Assembly (NCBI RefSeq): GCF_938046015.1
Contig: NZ_CALIXW010000004.1
Location: 1 to 44,432, forward strand
Reading direction: 5' to 3'
From: an uncultured Porphyromonas sp.
Lineage (GTDB): Bacteria; Bacteroidota; Bacteroidia; Bacteroidales; Porphyromonadaceae
DNA length: 44,432 nt
The position numbers and the translations under genes are program-made. Every line of letters starts with the position of its first letter. The stretch's first letter is position 1. Under the pieces are notes generated by a model. The model worked only from the letters and a program-made list of their open reading frames with translations, made no database searches and was not told the DNA's origin. This document shows positions 1 to 7,154 of this stretch, one piece after another.

Positions 1-14
1 AATAAGAAACTGAA

Positions 15-635
15 ATGCCAGGTTTATTAGGAAAGAAAATCGGAATGACATCCGTTTTCAGTGCCGAGGGGAAGAACGTCCCATGCACTGTTATTGAAGT
101 AGGACCTTGCGTAGTGACGCAGATCAAGTCTCTGGAAAAGGACGGCTACGAAGCTCTTCAGCTGGGCTTCGTGGATGCTAAGGAAAAGCACACGTCCAAG
201 CCCCTTCAAGGCCACTTCCAGAAGGCCGGCGTCGCTCCCAAGCGCCACTTGGCCGAGTTCAAGGGTTTCGACTGCTCTCAGTACAATCTGGGAGATGTGA
301 TCGACGTCAACTTCTTCGCTGACACGGTCTTCGTAGACGTCGTCGGTACGTCGAAGGGTAAGGGTTTCCAGGGTGTAGTCAAGCGTCACGGCTTCGGCGG
401 TGTCGGTCAGACGACCCACGGTCAGCACAATCGCCTCCGTGCTCCCGGTTCGGTCGGTGCGTGCTCCTACCCTGCGAAGGTCTTCAAGGGGACGCGCATG
501 GCGGGCCAGATGGGAGCTGAGCGCGTGACCGTTCAGAACCTCGAAGTGATCAAGGTAATGCCCGAGCACAACCTCCTGCTCGTCAAGGGGAGCGTGCCTG
601 GTGCTAAAGGTTCAATCGTTGCAATCGAAAAGTAA
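15..635 (+). CDS. rplC: 50S ribosomal protein L3 (uL3)
   Basis: Encodes a 206-residue uL3, an early-assembly protein of the large subunit that binds 23S rRNA and reaches toward the peptidyl transferase centre with a long extension. The family core is visible at about residues 112-140, with the GKGFQGVVKRHGF stretch followed by a QTTHGQHNR segment, the extended loop rich in Gly and basic residues. Length matches the usual 205-210. The start at MPGLLGKKIGMT is standard for the family. It lies 14 bp from the window edge, so rpsJ, the normal upstream neighbour, is probably just outside. It abuts rplD with no spacer, fitting a single polycistronic transcript. Confidence 0.98.
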   Translation: MPGLLGKKIGMTSVFSAEGKNVPCTVIEVGPCVVTQIKSLEKDGYEALQLGFVDAKEKHTSKPLQGHFQKAGVAPKRHLAEFKGFDCSQYNLGDVIDVNFFADTVFVDVVGTSKGKGFQGVVKRHGFGGVGQTTHGQHNRLRAPGSVGACSYPAKVFKGTRMAGQMGAERVTVQNLEVIKVMPEHNLLLVKGSVPGAKGSIVAIEK

Positions 636-1268
636 ATGGAACTGAGCATATATAATATCAAGGGAGAAGATACCGGTCGCAAGATCGTCCTCGATGACGC
701 GATCTTCGCCATCGAGAAGCCAAACGACCACGCCATCTACTTGGACGTAAAGCAATACTTGGCCAACCAGCGTCAGGGTACGCACAAGTCTAAGGAGCGT
801 AGCGAGATCTCCGGTAGTACGCGCAAGCTCATCCGCCAGAAGGGCGGTGGCGGTGCTCGCCGTGGGGATATCAACTCGCCCGTGCTCGTCGGTGGTGGTC
901 GTGTCTTCGGCCCCACGCCCCGCGACTACAGCTTCAAGCTCAACAAGAAGCTCAAGGCGCTGGCTCGTCGCTCCGCGCTGACCTACAAGGCTCAGAAGCA
1001 GGAGATCATCGTGGTGGAGAACTACGACTTCGCTGCCCCCAAGACTAAGGACTTCATCGCCCTCACGAAGGCTCTGAAGGTCGAAGGTCAGAAGGCGCTC
1101 TTCGTAGTAGAAGCCCTCACGGACAACCTCGTCCTCTCTTCGCGCAACATCCGTACGGCTCGCGTGATGAACGCCTTCCAGCTGAACACCTATTCGGTGC
1201 TCGACTGCAAGAAGCTCGTCCTGAGTGAAGCGGCTGTAGCTGTGATCAACGAACAGTTTAAGGCATAA
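636..1268 (+). CDS. rplD: 50S ribosomal protein L4 (uL4)
   Basis: Encodes a 210-residue uL4, whose globular domain sits on the outside of the large subunit and whose long loop lines the peptide exit tunnel near the macrolide site. The tunnel loop is visible at about residues 45-95, basic and glycine-rich (GTHKSKERSE, then KGGGGARRGD, then GGGRVFGP). The start codon follows the rplC stop codon with no intervening base, so translation is probably coupled. In gamma-proteobacteria L4 represses this operon. Nothing upstream is in the window to judge whether that applies here. Confidence 0.98.
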   Translation: MELSIYNIKGEDTGRKIVLDDAIFAIEKPNDHAIYLDVKQYLANQRQGTHKSKERSEISGSTRKLIRQKGGGGARRGDINSPVLVGGGRVFGPTPRDYSFKLNKKLKALARRSALTYKAQKQEIIVVENYDFAAPKTKDFIALTKALKVEGQKALFVVEALTDNLVLSSRNIRTARVMNAFQLNTYSVLDCKKLVLSEAAVAVINEQFKA

Positions 1269-1285
1269 TAAAGGAGATACGAAGA

Positions 1286-1579
1286 ATGGGAATCATCATC
1301 AAGCCCGTAATCACGGAGAAGACTACTGCCCTGACGGAGAAGAAGGCTGAACGCTACGTCTTCCGCGTCTCTCCCGATGCCAACAAGATCGAGATCAAGA
1401 AGGCTGTCGAGGCTCTGTATAATGTAAAGGTCGAGAGTGTAAACACCGTAAACTATAGCGGCAAGCGTAAGGCTCGCTATACGAAGAGTGGACTCATACG
1501 CGGCAAGTTCGCTGCGTTTAAGAAGGCGGTCGTTACCCTCCAGGATGGTCAGACCATTGACTTTTACGCTAATATCTAA
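1286..1579 (+). CDS. rplW: 50S ribosomal protein L23 (uL23)
   Basis: Encodes a 97-residue uL23, which binds 23S rRNA at the tunnel exit and is the docking site for trigger factor and SRP. The N-terminal IIKPVITEKTTAL motif and the VESVNTVNYSGK strand are family-typical, and length is normal. It is separated from rplD by 17 bp containing AAAGGAGAT, a near-perfect Shine-Dalgarno match about 9 nt before the ATG. That is uncommon in Bacteroidetes, where most genes lack one. Confidence 0.97.
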   Translation: MGIIIKPVITEKTTALTEKKAERYVFRVSPDANKIEIKKAVEALYNVKVESVNTVNYSGKRKARYTKSGLIRGKFAAFKKAVVTLQDGQTIDFYANI

Positions 1580-1586
1580 GTAAATA

Positions 1587-2411
1587 ATGGCAATACGTAA
1601 ACTGAAGCCCACTAGCCCGGGGCAAAGACATAAGGTTATTGGTGCGTTCGATAACATCACTGCCAGCGCACCAGAGAAGTCTCTTGTCGTAGGTAAGAGA
1701 AAGTCCGGTGGTCGTAACAACACCGGTAAGATGACCATGCGCTACATCGGTGGTGGTCACAAGCAGAAGCTGCGTCTCATCGACTTCAAGAGAAACAAGG
1801 ACGGTATCCCTGCTACGGTCAAGAGCATCGAGTACGACCCCAATCGTACGGCTCGTATCGCTCTGCTGTACTACGCCGACGGTGCGAAGGCCTATATCCT
1901 CGCTCCCAACGGCCTGCAGGTAGGTCAGACAGTGATGTCGGGTGCTGAAGCTGCTCCCGAAGTAGGGAATAGCCTGCCACTGGCTAACATCCCTGTGGGT
2001 ACGATCATCCACAACATCGAGCTTCGTCCAGGTCAGGGAGCCAAGATGGTCCGCTCTGCGGGTGTCTTCGCTCAGCTTACCTCTCGTGAAGGTCTTTATG
2101 CGGTCATCAAGATGCCTTCGGGTGAAACCCGTCGCATCCTCTCCGCATGTAAGGCTACCATCGGTGCCGTAGGTAACTCCGACCACGCGCTGGAGCGCTC
2201 CGGTAAGGCTGGTCGCAGCCGCTGGCTCGGTCGCCGTCCTCACAACCGTGGTGTCGTCATGAACCCTGTTGATCACCCAATGGGTGGTGGTGAAGGTCGC
2301 GCAAGCGGTGGTCACCCACGCTCTCGTAAGGGTCTCTACGCTAAGGGTCTCAAGACGCGTGCTCCTAAGAAGCACTCGTCGAAGTACATCATCGAGAGAC
2401 GTAAGAAGTAA
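1587..2411 (+). CDS. rplB: 50S ribosomal protein L2 (uL2)
   Basis: Encodes a 274-residue uL2, one of the most conserved large-subunit proteins, required for subunit association and peptidyl transferase activity. Visible hallmarks are the OB-fold region in the first half, the SH3-like domain with ELRPGQGA, and the C-terminal NPVDHPMGGGEG segment at about 225-236 holding the conserved histidine. Start MAIRKLKPTSPGQR is family-typical and lies 7 bp after rplW. Confidence 0.98.
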   Translation: MAIRKLKPTSPGQRHKVIGAFDNITASAPEKSLVVGKRKSGGRNNTGKMTMRYIGGGHKQKLRLIDFKRNKDGIPATVKSIEYDPNRTARIALLYYADGAKAYILAPNGLQVGQTVMSGAEAAPEVGNSLPLANIPVGTIIHNIELRPGQGAKMVRSAGVFAQLTSREGLYAVIKMPSGETRRILSACKATIGAVGNSDHALERSGKAGRSRWLGRRPHNRGVVMNPVDHPMGGGEGRASGGHPRSRKGLYAKGLKTRAPKKHSSKYIIERRKK

Positions 2412-2432
2412 TCTGATTAAAGCAAAAGAACT

Positions 2433-2702
2433 ATGAGTCGTTCACTAAAGAAAGGTCCATATATCAACCTGAAGCTCGAGAAGAAGGTCTTGGCGATGAA
2501 TGAATCTGGCAAGAAGGTCGTCATCAAGACTTGGGCTCGCGCCTCGATGATCAGCCCTGACTTCGTCGGTCATACGATTGCCGTACACAACGGGAACAAG
2601 TTCATCCCCGTGTTCATCACGGAGAACATGGTCGGTCACAAGCTAGGGGAATTCTCCCCCACGCGTACCTTCCGTGGTCATGGTGGCAACAAGAAGAAGT
2701 AA
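2433..2702 (+). CDS. rpsS: 30S ribosomal protein S19 (uS19)
   Basis: Encodes an 89-residue uS19, located in the head of the small subunit with S13, near the A-site finger contact. The MSRSLKKGPYI start, the TWARASMISPDFVGHTI core and the basic GEFSPTRTFRGHGG tail are all typical. It sits 21 bp after rplB and 54 bp before rplV, the normal S10-operon order. Confidence 0.97.
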   Translation: MSRSLKKGPYINLKLEKKVLAMNESGKKVVIKTWARASMISPDFVGHTIAVHNGNKFIPVFITENMVGHKLGEFSPTRTFRGHGGNKKK

Positions 2703-2756
2703 TTCGGCTGGAAGTAATTCACACTTCAGACCTCTGAACTAAGTAAGATTAAAGAA

Positions 2757-3161
2757 ATGGGTGCAAGAAAGAAAATATCAGCCGAAGGAAGAAAGGAAGC
2801 CCTGAAGTCCACGTACTTCGCTTCCCTGCGCAACGTCCCCACCTCGCCTCGCAAGATGCGTCTGGTGGCTGACCTGGTGCGCGGTATGGAAGTAGGTCGT
2901 GCCCTCGGGGTACTCAAGTTCTCTAACAAGGAAGCTGCAGCACGCGTGGAGAAGCTCCTCCGCTCGGCTATCGCTAACTGGGAAGAGAAGAACGGACGCA
3001 AGGCCGAGGATGGCGAGCTCTACATCTCGCGCATCTTCGTCGACGGAGCAGCTACGCTCAAGCGTATGCGCCCCGCCCCTCAGGGTCGTGGGTATCGCAT
3101 CCGCAAGCGTTCGAACCACGTCACGATCTTTGTCGATTCAATAACCAATAAAGAGAACTAA
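2757..3161 (+). CDS. rplV: 50S ribosomal protein L22 (uL22)
   Basis: Encodes a 134-residue uL22, which binds several 23S rRNA domains and forms part of the exit-tunnel constriction with L4. The NVPTSPRKMRLVADLVRGM segment and the C-terminal MRPAPQGRGYRIRKRSNHV beta-hairpin that enters the tunnel are clear. The protein is longer than the E. coli form (110) because of N- and C-terminal extensions, which is usual in Bacteroidetes. The N-terminus MGARKKISAEGRKE is lysine-rich. Gap to rpsC is only 5 bp. Confidence 0.97.
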   Translation: MGARKKISAEGRKEALKSTYFASLRNVPTSPRKMRLVADLVRGMEVGRALGVLKFSNKEAAARVEKLLRSAIANWEEKNGRKAEDGELYISRIFVDGAATLKRMRPAPQGRGYRIRKRSNHVTIFVDSITNKEN

Positions 3162-3166
3162 ACCAG

Positions 3167-3916
3167 ATGGGACAAAAGATTAATCCTATTAGCAGTCGTT
3201 TGGGATACATCCGTGGATGGGATTCCAACTGGTATGGCGGTCGTAAGTACGGTGAGAAGCTTCTCGAAGATAGCCGTCTGCGTCGCTACCTGAGCGTCCG
3301 TCTGGCTAAGGCAAGTGTCTCTCGTATCGTTATCGAGCGTGCCCTCAAGCACGTCACCATCACCATCTGCACGGCACGTCCTGGTGTCGTCATCGGTAAG
3401 GGTGGACAGGATGTAGATACGCTCAAGGAAGAGCTGAAGAAGATCACCAACAAGGATGTTCAGATCAACATCTTTGAAGTACGTCGTCCAGATATCGACG
3501 CTGCGATCGTTGCTGATAACATCGCTCGCCAGCTCGAGGGGAAGATCGCGTACCGCCGTGCAGTCAAGGGCGCCATCGGCGCTGCTATGCGTGGTGGCGC
3601 AGAAGGGATCAAGATACAGATCTCTGGTCGTCTGAATGGTGCTGAAATCGCTCGCTCCGAGATGTACAAGGAGGGACGTACTCCTCTGCACACGCTCCGT
3701 GCCGACATCGACTACGCTCAGGCTGAAGCTCTGACGAAGGTCGGTATCCTCGGTATCAAGGTGTGGATCTGCAAGGGCGAAGTCTACGGCAAGCGTGATC
3801 TCGCTCCTTCGTTCACCAACCCCCAGCCCGGCCAGGCAGGTCGTCGTGACGGCCGTGAGCGCCGTGACGGTGGTCGCCGTGACCGTCGTGACGGTCGTCG
3901 CGGGGGCAATCGCTAA
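3167..3916 (+). CDS. rpsC: 30S ribosomal protein S3 (uS3)
   Basis: Encodes a 249-residue uS3, which lines the mRNA entry channel and helps unwind mRNA. The N-terminal MGQKINPISSRLG, the KH domain with the GKGG loop at about residues 77-80, and the C-terminal domain with GRLNGAEIAR are all present. After about residue 222 there is a low-complexity tail dominated by Arg, Asp and Gly (repeated RRDGR/RRDRR), ending GGNR. Such tails are seen in other Bacteroidetes S3 proteins but vary. rplP follows after 22 bp. Confidence 0.98.
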   Translation: MGQKINPISSRLGYIRGWDSNWYGGRKYGEKLLEDSRLRRYLSVRLAKASVSRIVIERALKHVTITICTARPGVVIGKGGQDVDTLKEELKKITNKDVQINIFEVRRPDIDAAIVADNIARQLEGKIAYRRAVKGAIGAAMRGGAEGIKIQISGRLNGAEIARSEMYKEGRTPLHTLRADIDYAQAEALTKVGILGIKVWICKGEVYGKRDLAPSFTNPQPGQAGRRDGRERRDGGRRDRRDGRRGGNR

Positions 3917-3938
3917 CGTATAAGAACAGAAGACAGCA

Positions 3939-4373
3939 ATGTTACAACCTAAGAAAACCAAGTTTAGAAGAGTCCAAAAGGGTCGTGCTAAGGGCAACGC
4001 TCAGCGTGGCAATCAGCTCGCCTTCGGTTCTTTCGGGATCAAGTCCCTCGGCACACGCTGGATCACTGGCCGCCAGATCGAGGCTGCTCGTATCGCGGTG
4101 ACGCGCTACATGCAGCGTCAGGGTCAGGTATGGGTACGCATCTTCCCAGATAAGCCCATCACCAAGAAGCCTGCCGACGTCCGAATGGGTAAGGGTAAGG
4201 GTTCGCCCGAGGGCTTCGTCGCCAACGTTACTCCAGGTCGTATGCTCTTCGAGATCGAGGGTGTATCCTTCGAGATCGCTAAGGAAGCACTTCGCCTAGC
4301 CGCTCAGAAGCTCCCCGTAACTACCAAGTTCGTCGTCCGTCGTGACTACGATATGTCCAACACCAACCTGTAA
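3939..4373 (+). CDS. rplP: 50S ribosomal protein L16 (uL16)
   Basis: Encodes a 144-residue uL16, which binds near the A-site tRNA elbow and is needed late in 50S assembly. The MLQPKKTKFRRVQKG start, the GFVANVTPGRMLFEI-type core and the IAKEALRLAAQKLPVTTKFV C-terminal region match the family, and length is normal. It sits between rpsC and rpmC in standard order, with a 22 bp and an 8 bp gap. Confidence 0.98.
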   Translation: MLQPKKTKFRRVQKGRAKGNAQRGNQLAFGSFGIKSLGTRWITGRQIEAARIAVTRYMQRQGQVWVRIFPDKPITKKPADVRMGKGKGSPEGFVANVTPGRMLFEIEGVSFEIAKEALRLAAQKLPVTTKFVVRRDYDMSNTNL

Positions 4374-4381
4374 TAGAAGAG

Positions 4382-4579
4382 ATGAAGTTAGCAGAGATCA
4401 AGGCGCTCACCACGCCCGAGCTACAGGAGCGTGTGGTAGCTGAGGAAGCAGCTTACAACAAGAAGCGCATCGACCACGCGGTCACGCCAGCTGATAGCCC
4501 AGCTGAGATCCGCCGTATGCGTCGTACGATCGCTCAGATGAAGACCGTTCTTCGTGAGCGTGAACTCAACAATAATTAA
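4382..4579 (+). CDS. rpmC: 50S ribosomal protein L29 (uL29)
   Basis: Encodes a 65-residue uL29, a small helical hairpin next to L23 at the tunnel exit. The MKLAEIKALTTPELQERV start and the basic IRRMRRTIAQMKTVLRER helix are typical. It follows rplP by 8 bp, with AGAAGAG just before the ATG, and precedes rpsQ by 12 bp. Confidence 0.96.
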   Translation: MKLAEIKALTTPELQERVVAEEAAYNKKRIDHAVTPADSPAEIRRMRRTIAQMKTVLRERELNNN

Positions 4580-4591
4580 TGTGTCCTCCCG

Positions 4592-4849
4592 ATGGAACAG
4601 AGAAGATTAAGAAAAGAACGTGTAGGCGTTGTTTCTTCCAATAAGATGGACAAGACCATCACGGTCGCGGTCAAGTGGAAGGAGAAGCACCCTATCTATG
4701 GTAAGTTCGTCAACAAGACGAAGAAGTACCATGCTCACGACGAGAAGAACGAGTGCAACATCGGTGATACTGTCCGTATCATGGAGACTCGCCCTTTGAG
4801 CCGTACCAAGAGATGGAGATTAGTCAATATTATCGAAAGAGCTAAGTAG
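4592..4849 (+). CDS. rpsQ: 30S ribosomal protein S17 (uS17)
   Basis: Encodes an 85-residue uS17, an OB-fold primary 16S rRNA-binding protein. RRLRKERVGVVSSNKMDKT, then KHPIYGKFVNKTKKYHAHDE, then CNIGDTVRIMETRPLSRTK, are all classic uS17 segments. Length is usual. It is followed by rplN after 3 bp. Confidence 0.97.
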   Translation: MEQRRLRKERVGVVSSNKMDKTITVAVKWKEKHPIYGKFVNKTKKYHAHDEKNECNIGDTVRIMETRPLSRTKRWRLVNIIERAK

Positions 4850-4852
4850 TAT

Positions 4853-5218
4853 ATGATCCAGCAAGAATCAAGACTCGTAGTAGCTGACAACAGCGGTGCT
4901 AAGGAAGCCCTCTGCATCCGCGTCCTCGGAGGTACGCGTCGCCGCTATGCCTCTGTCGGTGATATCATCGTAGTAGCCGTCAAGAGCGTCATCCCCTCCT
5001 CGGATCTGAAGAAGGGTGTCGTCTCTAAGGCTGTCATCGTCCGCACGAAGAAGGAAGTACGTCGTCCCGACGGCTCCTACATCCGCTTCGATGACAACGC
5101 TTGCGTCCTCCTGAACGCCGCTGGCGAAATGCGTGGTAGCCGTATCTTCGGTCCTGTAGCTCGTGAGCTGCGCGCCACGAATATGAAGATCGTTTCTCTC
5201 GCGCCTGAAGTCCTCTAA
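4853..5218 (+). CDS. rplN: 50S ribosomal protein L14 (uL14)
   Basis: Encodes a 121-residue uL14, located at the subunit interface with L19 and a target of the silencing factor RsfS. The start MIQQESRLVVADNSGAKEA and the later DDNACVLLN and GSRIFGPVARELR segments are near-consensus. The start lies 3 bp after the rpsQ stop codon. This marks the S10-to-spc operon junction of other bacteria. No terminator or promoter is seen here, so the two are probably co-transcribed. Confidence 0.98.
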   Translation: MIQQESRLVVADNSGAKEALCIRVLGGTRRRYASVGDIIVVAVKSVIPSSDLKKGVVSKAVIVRTKKEVRRPDGSYIRFDDNACVLLNAAGEMRGSRIFGPVARELRATNMKIVSLAPEVL

Positions 5219-5237
5219 TCCTAAAGACGAAGAAGAA

Positions 5238-5558
5238 ATGAGTAAGTTACATATCAAGAAGGGCGACCAGGTCGTCGTCCTCAGTGGTGCTGACAAGGGC
5301 AAGAAGGGCCGCGTCCTCGAGGTCCTCGTCGACAAGCAGCGCGCTATCGTCGAGGGTATCGCCATCGTCGCTAAGCACGCTAAGCCCAGCGCAAAGAACC
5401 CTCAGGGGGGTATCGAGAAGAAGGAAGCTCCTATCCACATCGCTAAGCTCAACGTCCTAGATCCTAAGACGGGTAAGGCTACGCGTGTAGGTCGTCGCCT
5501 CAATGACGAAGGGAAGCTCGTACGTTATTCCAAAAAGTCAGGAGAGGAGATCAAGTAA
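5238..5558 (+). CDS. rplX: 50S ribosomal protein L24 (uL24)
   Basis: Encodes a 106-residue uL24, an assembly initiator that binds the 5' end of 23S rRNA. The KOW motif at about residues 6-30 (IKKGDQVVVLSGADKGKKG) is clear, followed by the GIEKKEAPIHIAKLNVLDP segment. Its stop codon shares one base with the start codon of rplE (TAATG), indicating translational coupling. Confidence 0.97.
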   Translation: MSKLHIKKGDQVVVLSGADKGKKGRVLEVLVDKQRAIVEGIAIVAKHAKPSAKNPQGGIEKKEAPIHIAKLNVLDPKTGKATRVGRRLNDEGKLVRYSKKSGEEIK

Positions 5559-6118
5559 TGAGCAACACTGCAAGTCTTAAGAACGAATACAAGGAACGCA
5601 TCGTTCCTGCCCTGATCGAGCAGTTCGGCTACCAGTCCCGCATGCAGGTGCCCGTCCTCAAGAAGATCGTCATCAACCAGGGGCTTGGTATCGCTACCGC
5701 TGATAAGAAGATCATCGACGTAGCTATCGCTGAGCTCTCCGCCATCACCGGTCAGAAGGCTGTCGCTACGGTCTCGAAGAAGGATATCTCCAACTTCAAG
5801 CTCCGTAAGAAGATGCCTATCGGTGTCATGGTGACGCTCCGCCGCGAGCAGATGTACGAGTTCCTCGAGCGCCTCATCCGCATCGCCCTGCCTCGTATCC
5901 GTGACTTCAAGGGGATCGAAAGCAAGTTCGACGGCCGTGGTAACTATACCCTCGGTATCAGCGAGCAGATCATCTTCCCCGAGATCAACCTCGATGGCAT
6001 CACGAAGATCCTGGGTATGAACATCACCTTCGTGACCTCCGCTCAGACGGACGAAGAAGGCTATGCGCTGCTCAAGGAGTTCGGCCTCCCATTCAAGAAC
6101 GCTAAGAAAGGCAACTAA
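5558..6118 (+). CDS. rplE: 50S ribosomal protein L5 (uL5)
   Basis: Encodes a 186-residue uL5, which binds 5S rRNA and the P-site tRNA T-loop and forms an intersubunit bridge. The N-terminal YKERIVPAL, the KKIVINQGLG strand, the DFKGIESKFDGRGNYTLGI loop and the C-terminal LLKEFGLPF are family-typical. The start overlaps the rplX stop by one base. Confidence 0.98.
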   Translation: MSNTASLKNEYKERIVPALIEQFGYQSRMQVPVLKKIVINQGLGIATADKKIIDVAIAELSAITGQKAVATVSKKDISNFKLRKKMPIGVMVTLRREQMYEFLERLIRIALPRIRDFKGIESKFDGRGNYTLGISEQIIFPEINLDGITKILGMNITFVTSAQTDEEGYALLKEFGLPFKNAKKGN

Positions 6119-6124
6119 TATACT

Positions 6125-6394
6125 ATGGCAAAGGAATCAATGAAGGCACGCGAGGTAAAGCGTGCGAAGCTCGTCGCTAAGTATGCTGCCAAGCGTGCTC
6201 AGCTCAAGGCCGAAGGTAACTACGAAGCGCTTCAGGCTCTGCCTAAGAATGCTTCGCCCGTACGTCTGCACAACCGCTGCAGCATGACGGGTCGTCCTAA
6301 GGGCTACATGCGCCAGTTCGGTATCTCTCGTATCCAGTTCCGTGAGATGGCTTCTGCCGGTCTCATCCCTGGTGTGAAGAAGGCTAGCTGGTAA
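6125..6394 (+). CDS. rpsN: 30S ribosomal protein S14, zinc-independent type (uS14)
   Basis: Encodes an 89-residue uS14 in the head of the small subunit. It is the long form without the paired CXXC zinc ribbon. Only one cysteine is present, in the HNRCSMTGRPKGYMRQFGIS segment, and the C-terminus GLIPGVKKASW is standard. It follows rplE by 6 bp. In most bacteria rpsH, rplF, rplR, rpsE and others come next, but here a strong terminator follows within about 25 bp of the stop codon and no further ribosomal gene appears until 18395. Confidence 0.97.
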   Translation: MAKESMKAREVKRAKLVAKYAAKRAQLKAEGNYEALQALPKNASPVRLHNRCSMTGRPKGYMRQFGISRIQFREMASAGLIPGVKKASW

Positions 6395-6416
6395 TAGTGC
6401 CTTATCCCCAATGATA

Positions 6417-6466
6417 GCGCCCCTCACTCCGCCGTACGGCAGGGTGAGGGGCGCTTCCTTTTTCCC
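6417..6466 (+). terminator. Rho-independent terminator after rpsN
   Basis: An 11 bp perfect stem, GCGCCCCTCAC at 6417-6427 with GTGAGGGGCGC at 6444-6454, is followed by a T-rich run at 6455-6465. The loop contains a second small palindrome (GCCGTACGGC). It closes the ribosomal protein operon. Confidence 0.9.
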
Positions 6467-6474
6467 TCCTTCCT

Positions 6475-6678
6475 ATGCTTATCAAGAAGCGTTTCCTCTA
6501 TGCGCTCCTCTCGCTTGTCCTCCTCGTGGGGGCGGGAGCGAGCTGCTATTATGTCTACGCCCAGACGCTGGAGCGTCGCGGCTGTACGGGTAGCAAGTCC
6601 TGCCGTGTGTGCAAGAACTGCCGCTACTGCCGCCACTGCTCTCTGCCAGGGAATAGCTGCGGTGTCTGCCGTCGCTAA
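6475..6678 (+). CDS. Small exported cysteine-rich protein, function unknown
   Basis: A 67-residue protein that I do not recognise by name. Residues 1-30 form a lysine-started hydrophobic segment (LIKKRFLYALLSLVLLVGAG) that reads as a signal peptide or membrane anchor. The rest is short, basic and very cysteine-rich: seven cysteines in about 30 residues in the pattern CTGSKSC-RVC-KNC-RYC-RHC, then SCGVC. CXXC spacing suggests metal binding or multiple disulfides in the envelope. It starts just after the T-run of the ribosomal terminator, no promoter is obvious, and it may be expressed by read-through. Comparable tiny CXXC proteins occur in Bacteroidetes. Host-like codon use (mostly G/C third positions) supports a real gene. 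Confidence 0.72.
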   Translation: MLIKKRFLYALLSLVLLVGAGASCYYVYAQTLERRGCTGSKSCRVCKNCRYCRHCSLPGNSCGVCRR

Positions 6679-7154
6679 GCTCAGCCGTCAGCCCAGCCTT
6701 CTCTAGCTTCTCAGCTTTGCCCTCCGCTTTTCCCTCTCTTTTCCACGCTACATATATATAGGGCCTCTCTTAGCTCACCTCCCTCGTTTGCTACGTGTCT
6801 CAGGCTTCGTCTCGATGGGCCAAGCCCCCGAATAGGACTGGCCTTGAAGCGTCCGTGCTGTCCCAGCCTAGCGCTCTTGCTCGGCTCTAGAGGCTGGGCA
6901 GCGTCTTTAGGAGACGTGAGGAAGGTCGGCAGCGTCGGGCGTAGCCCAGCAGGCTGCCTCGGGTAGAGTTCTTCGGATAGGATGGGGCGGAGTAGGGGGG
7001 CGGCAGACGCGGAATACACGGGGCTAGCGCCTCGGGCAGCGTGGTGCGGTGCGGCCTCCGAGCCTTTTGCGTATCTTTGTGGTGCTAAGTGGCGCCTTTA
7101 CAGGCGCTCACCGCACGTCTGTTCACTATACTAGACTAGGATAAGACCTACCGA
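6679..7154. other. Intergenic region upstream of purL
   Basis: No convincing gene in 476 bp. The first 80 bp are pyrimidine-rich on the plus strand and include a short TA alternation (ACATATATATAGG). The remaining part is GC-rich without a clear repeat. The purL promoter lies near the right end. Confidence 0.6.
7072..7079 (+). promoter_or_regulatory. Promoter -7 element for purL (TATCTTTG)
   Basis: TATCTTTG matches the Bacteroidetes primary sigma -7 consensus TAnnTTTG and lies 75 bp before the purL start. No strong TTTG box is present at the usual -33 distance, so only the -7 element is supported. Confidence 0.6.
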
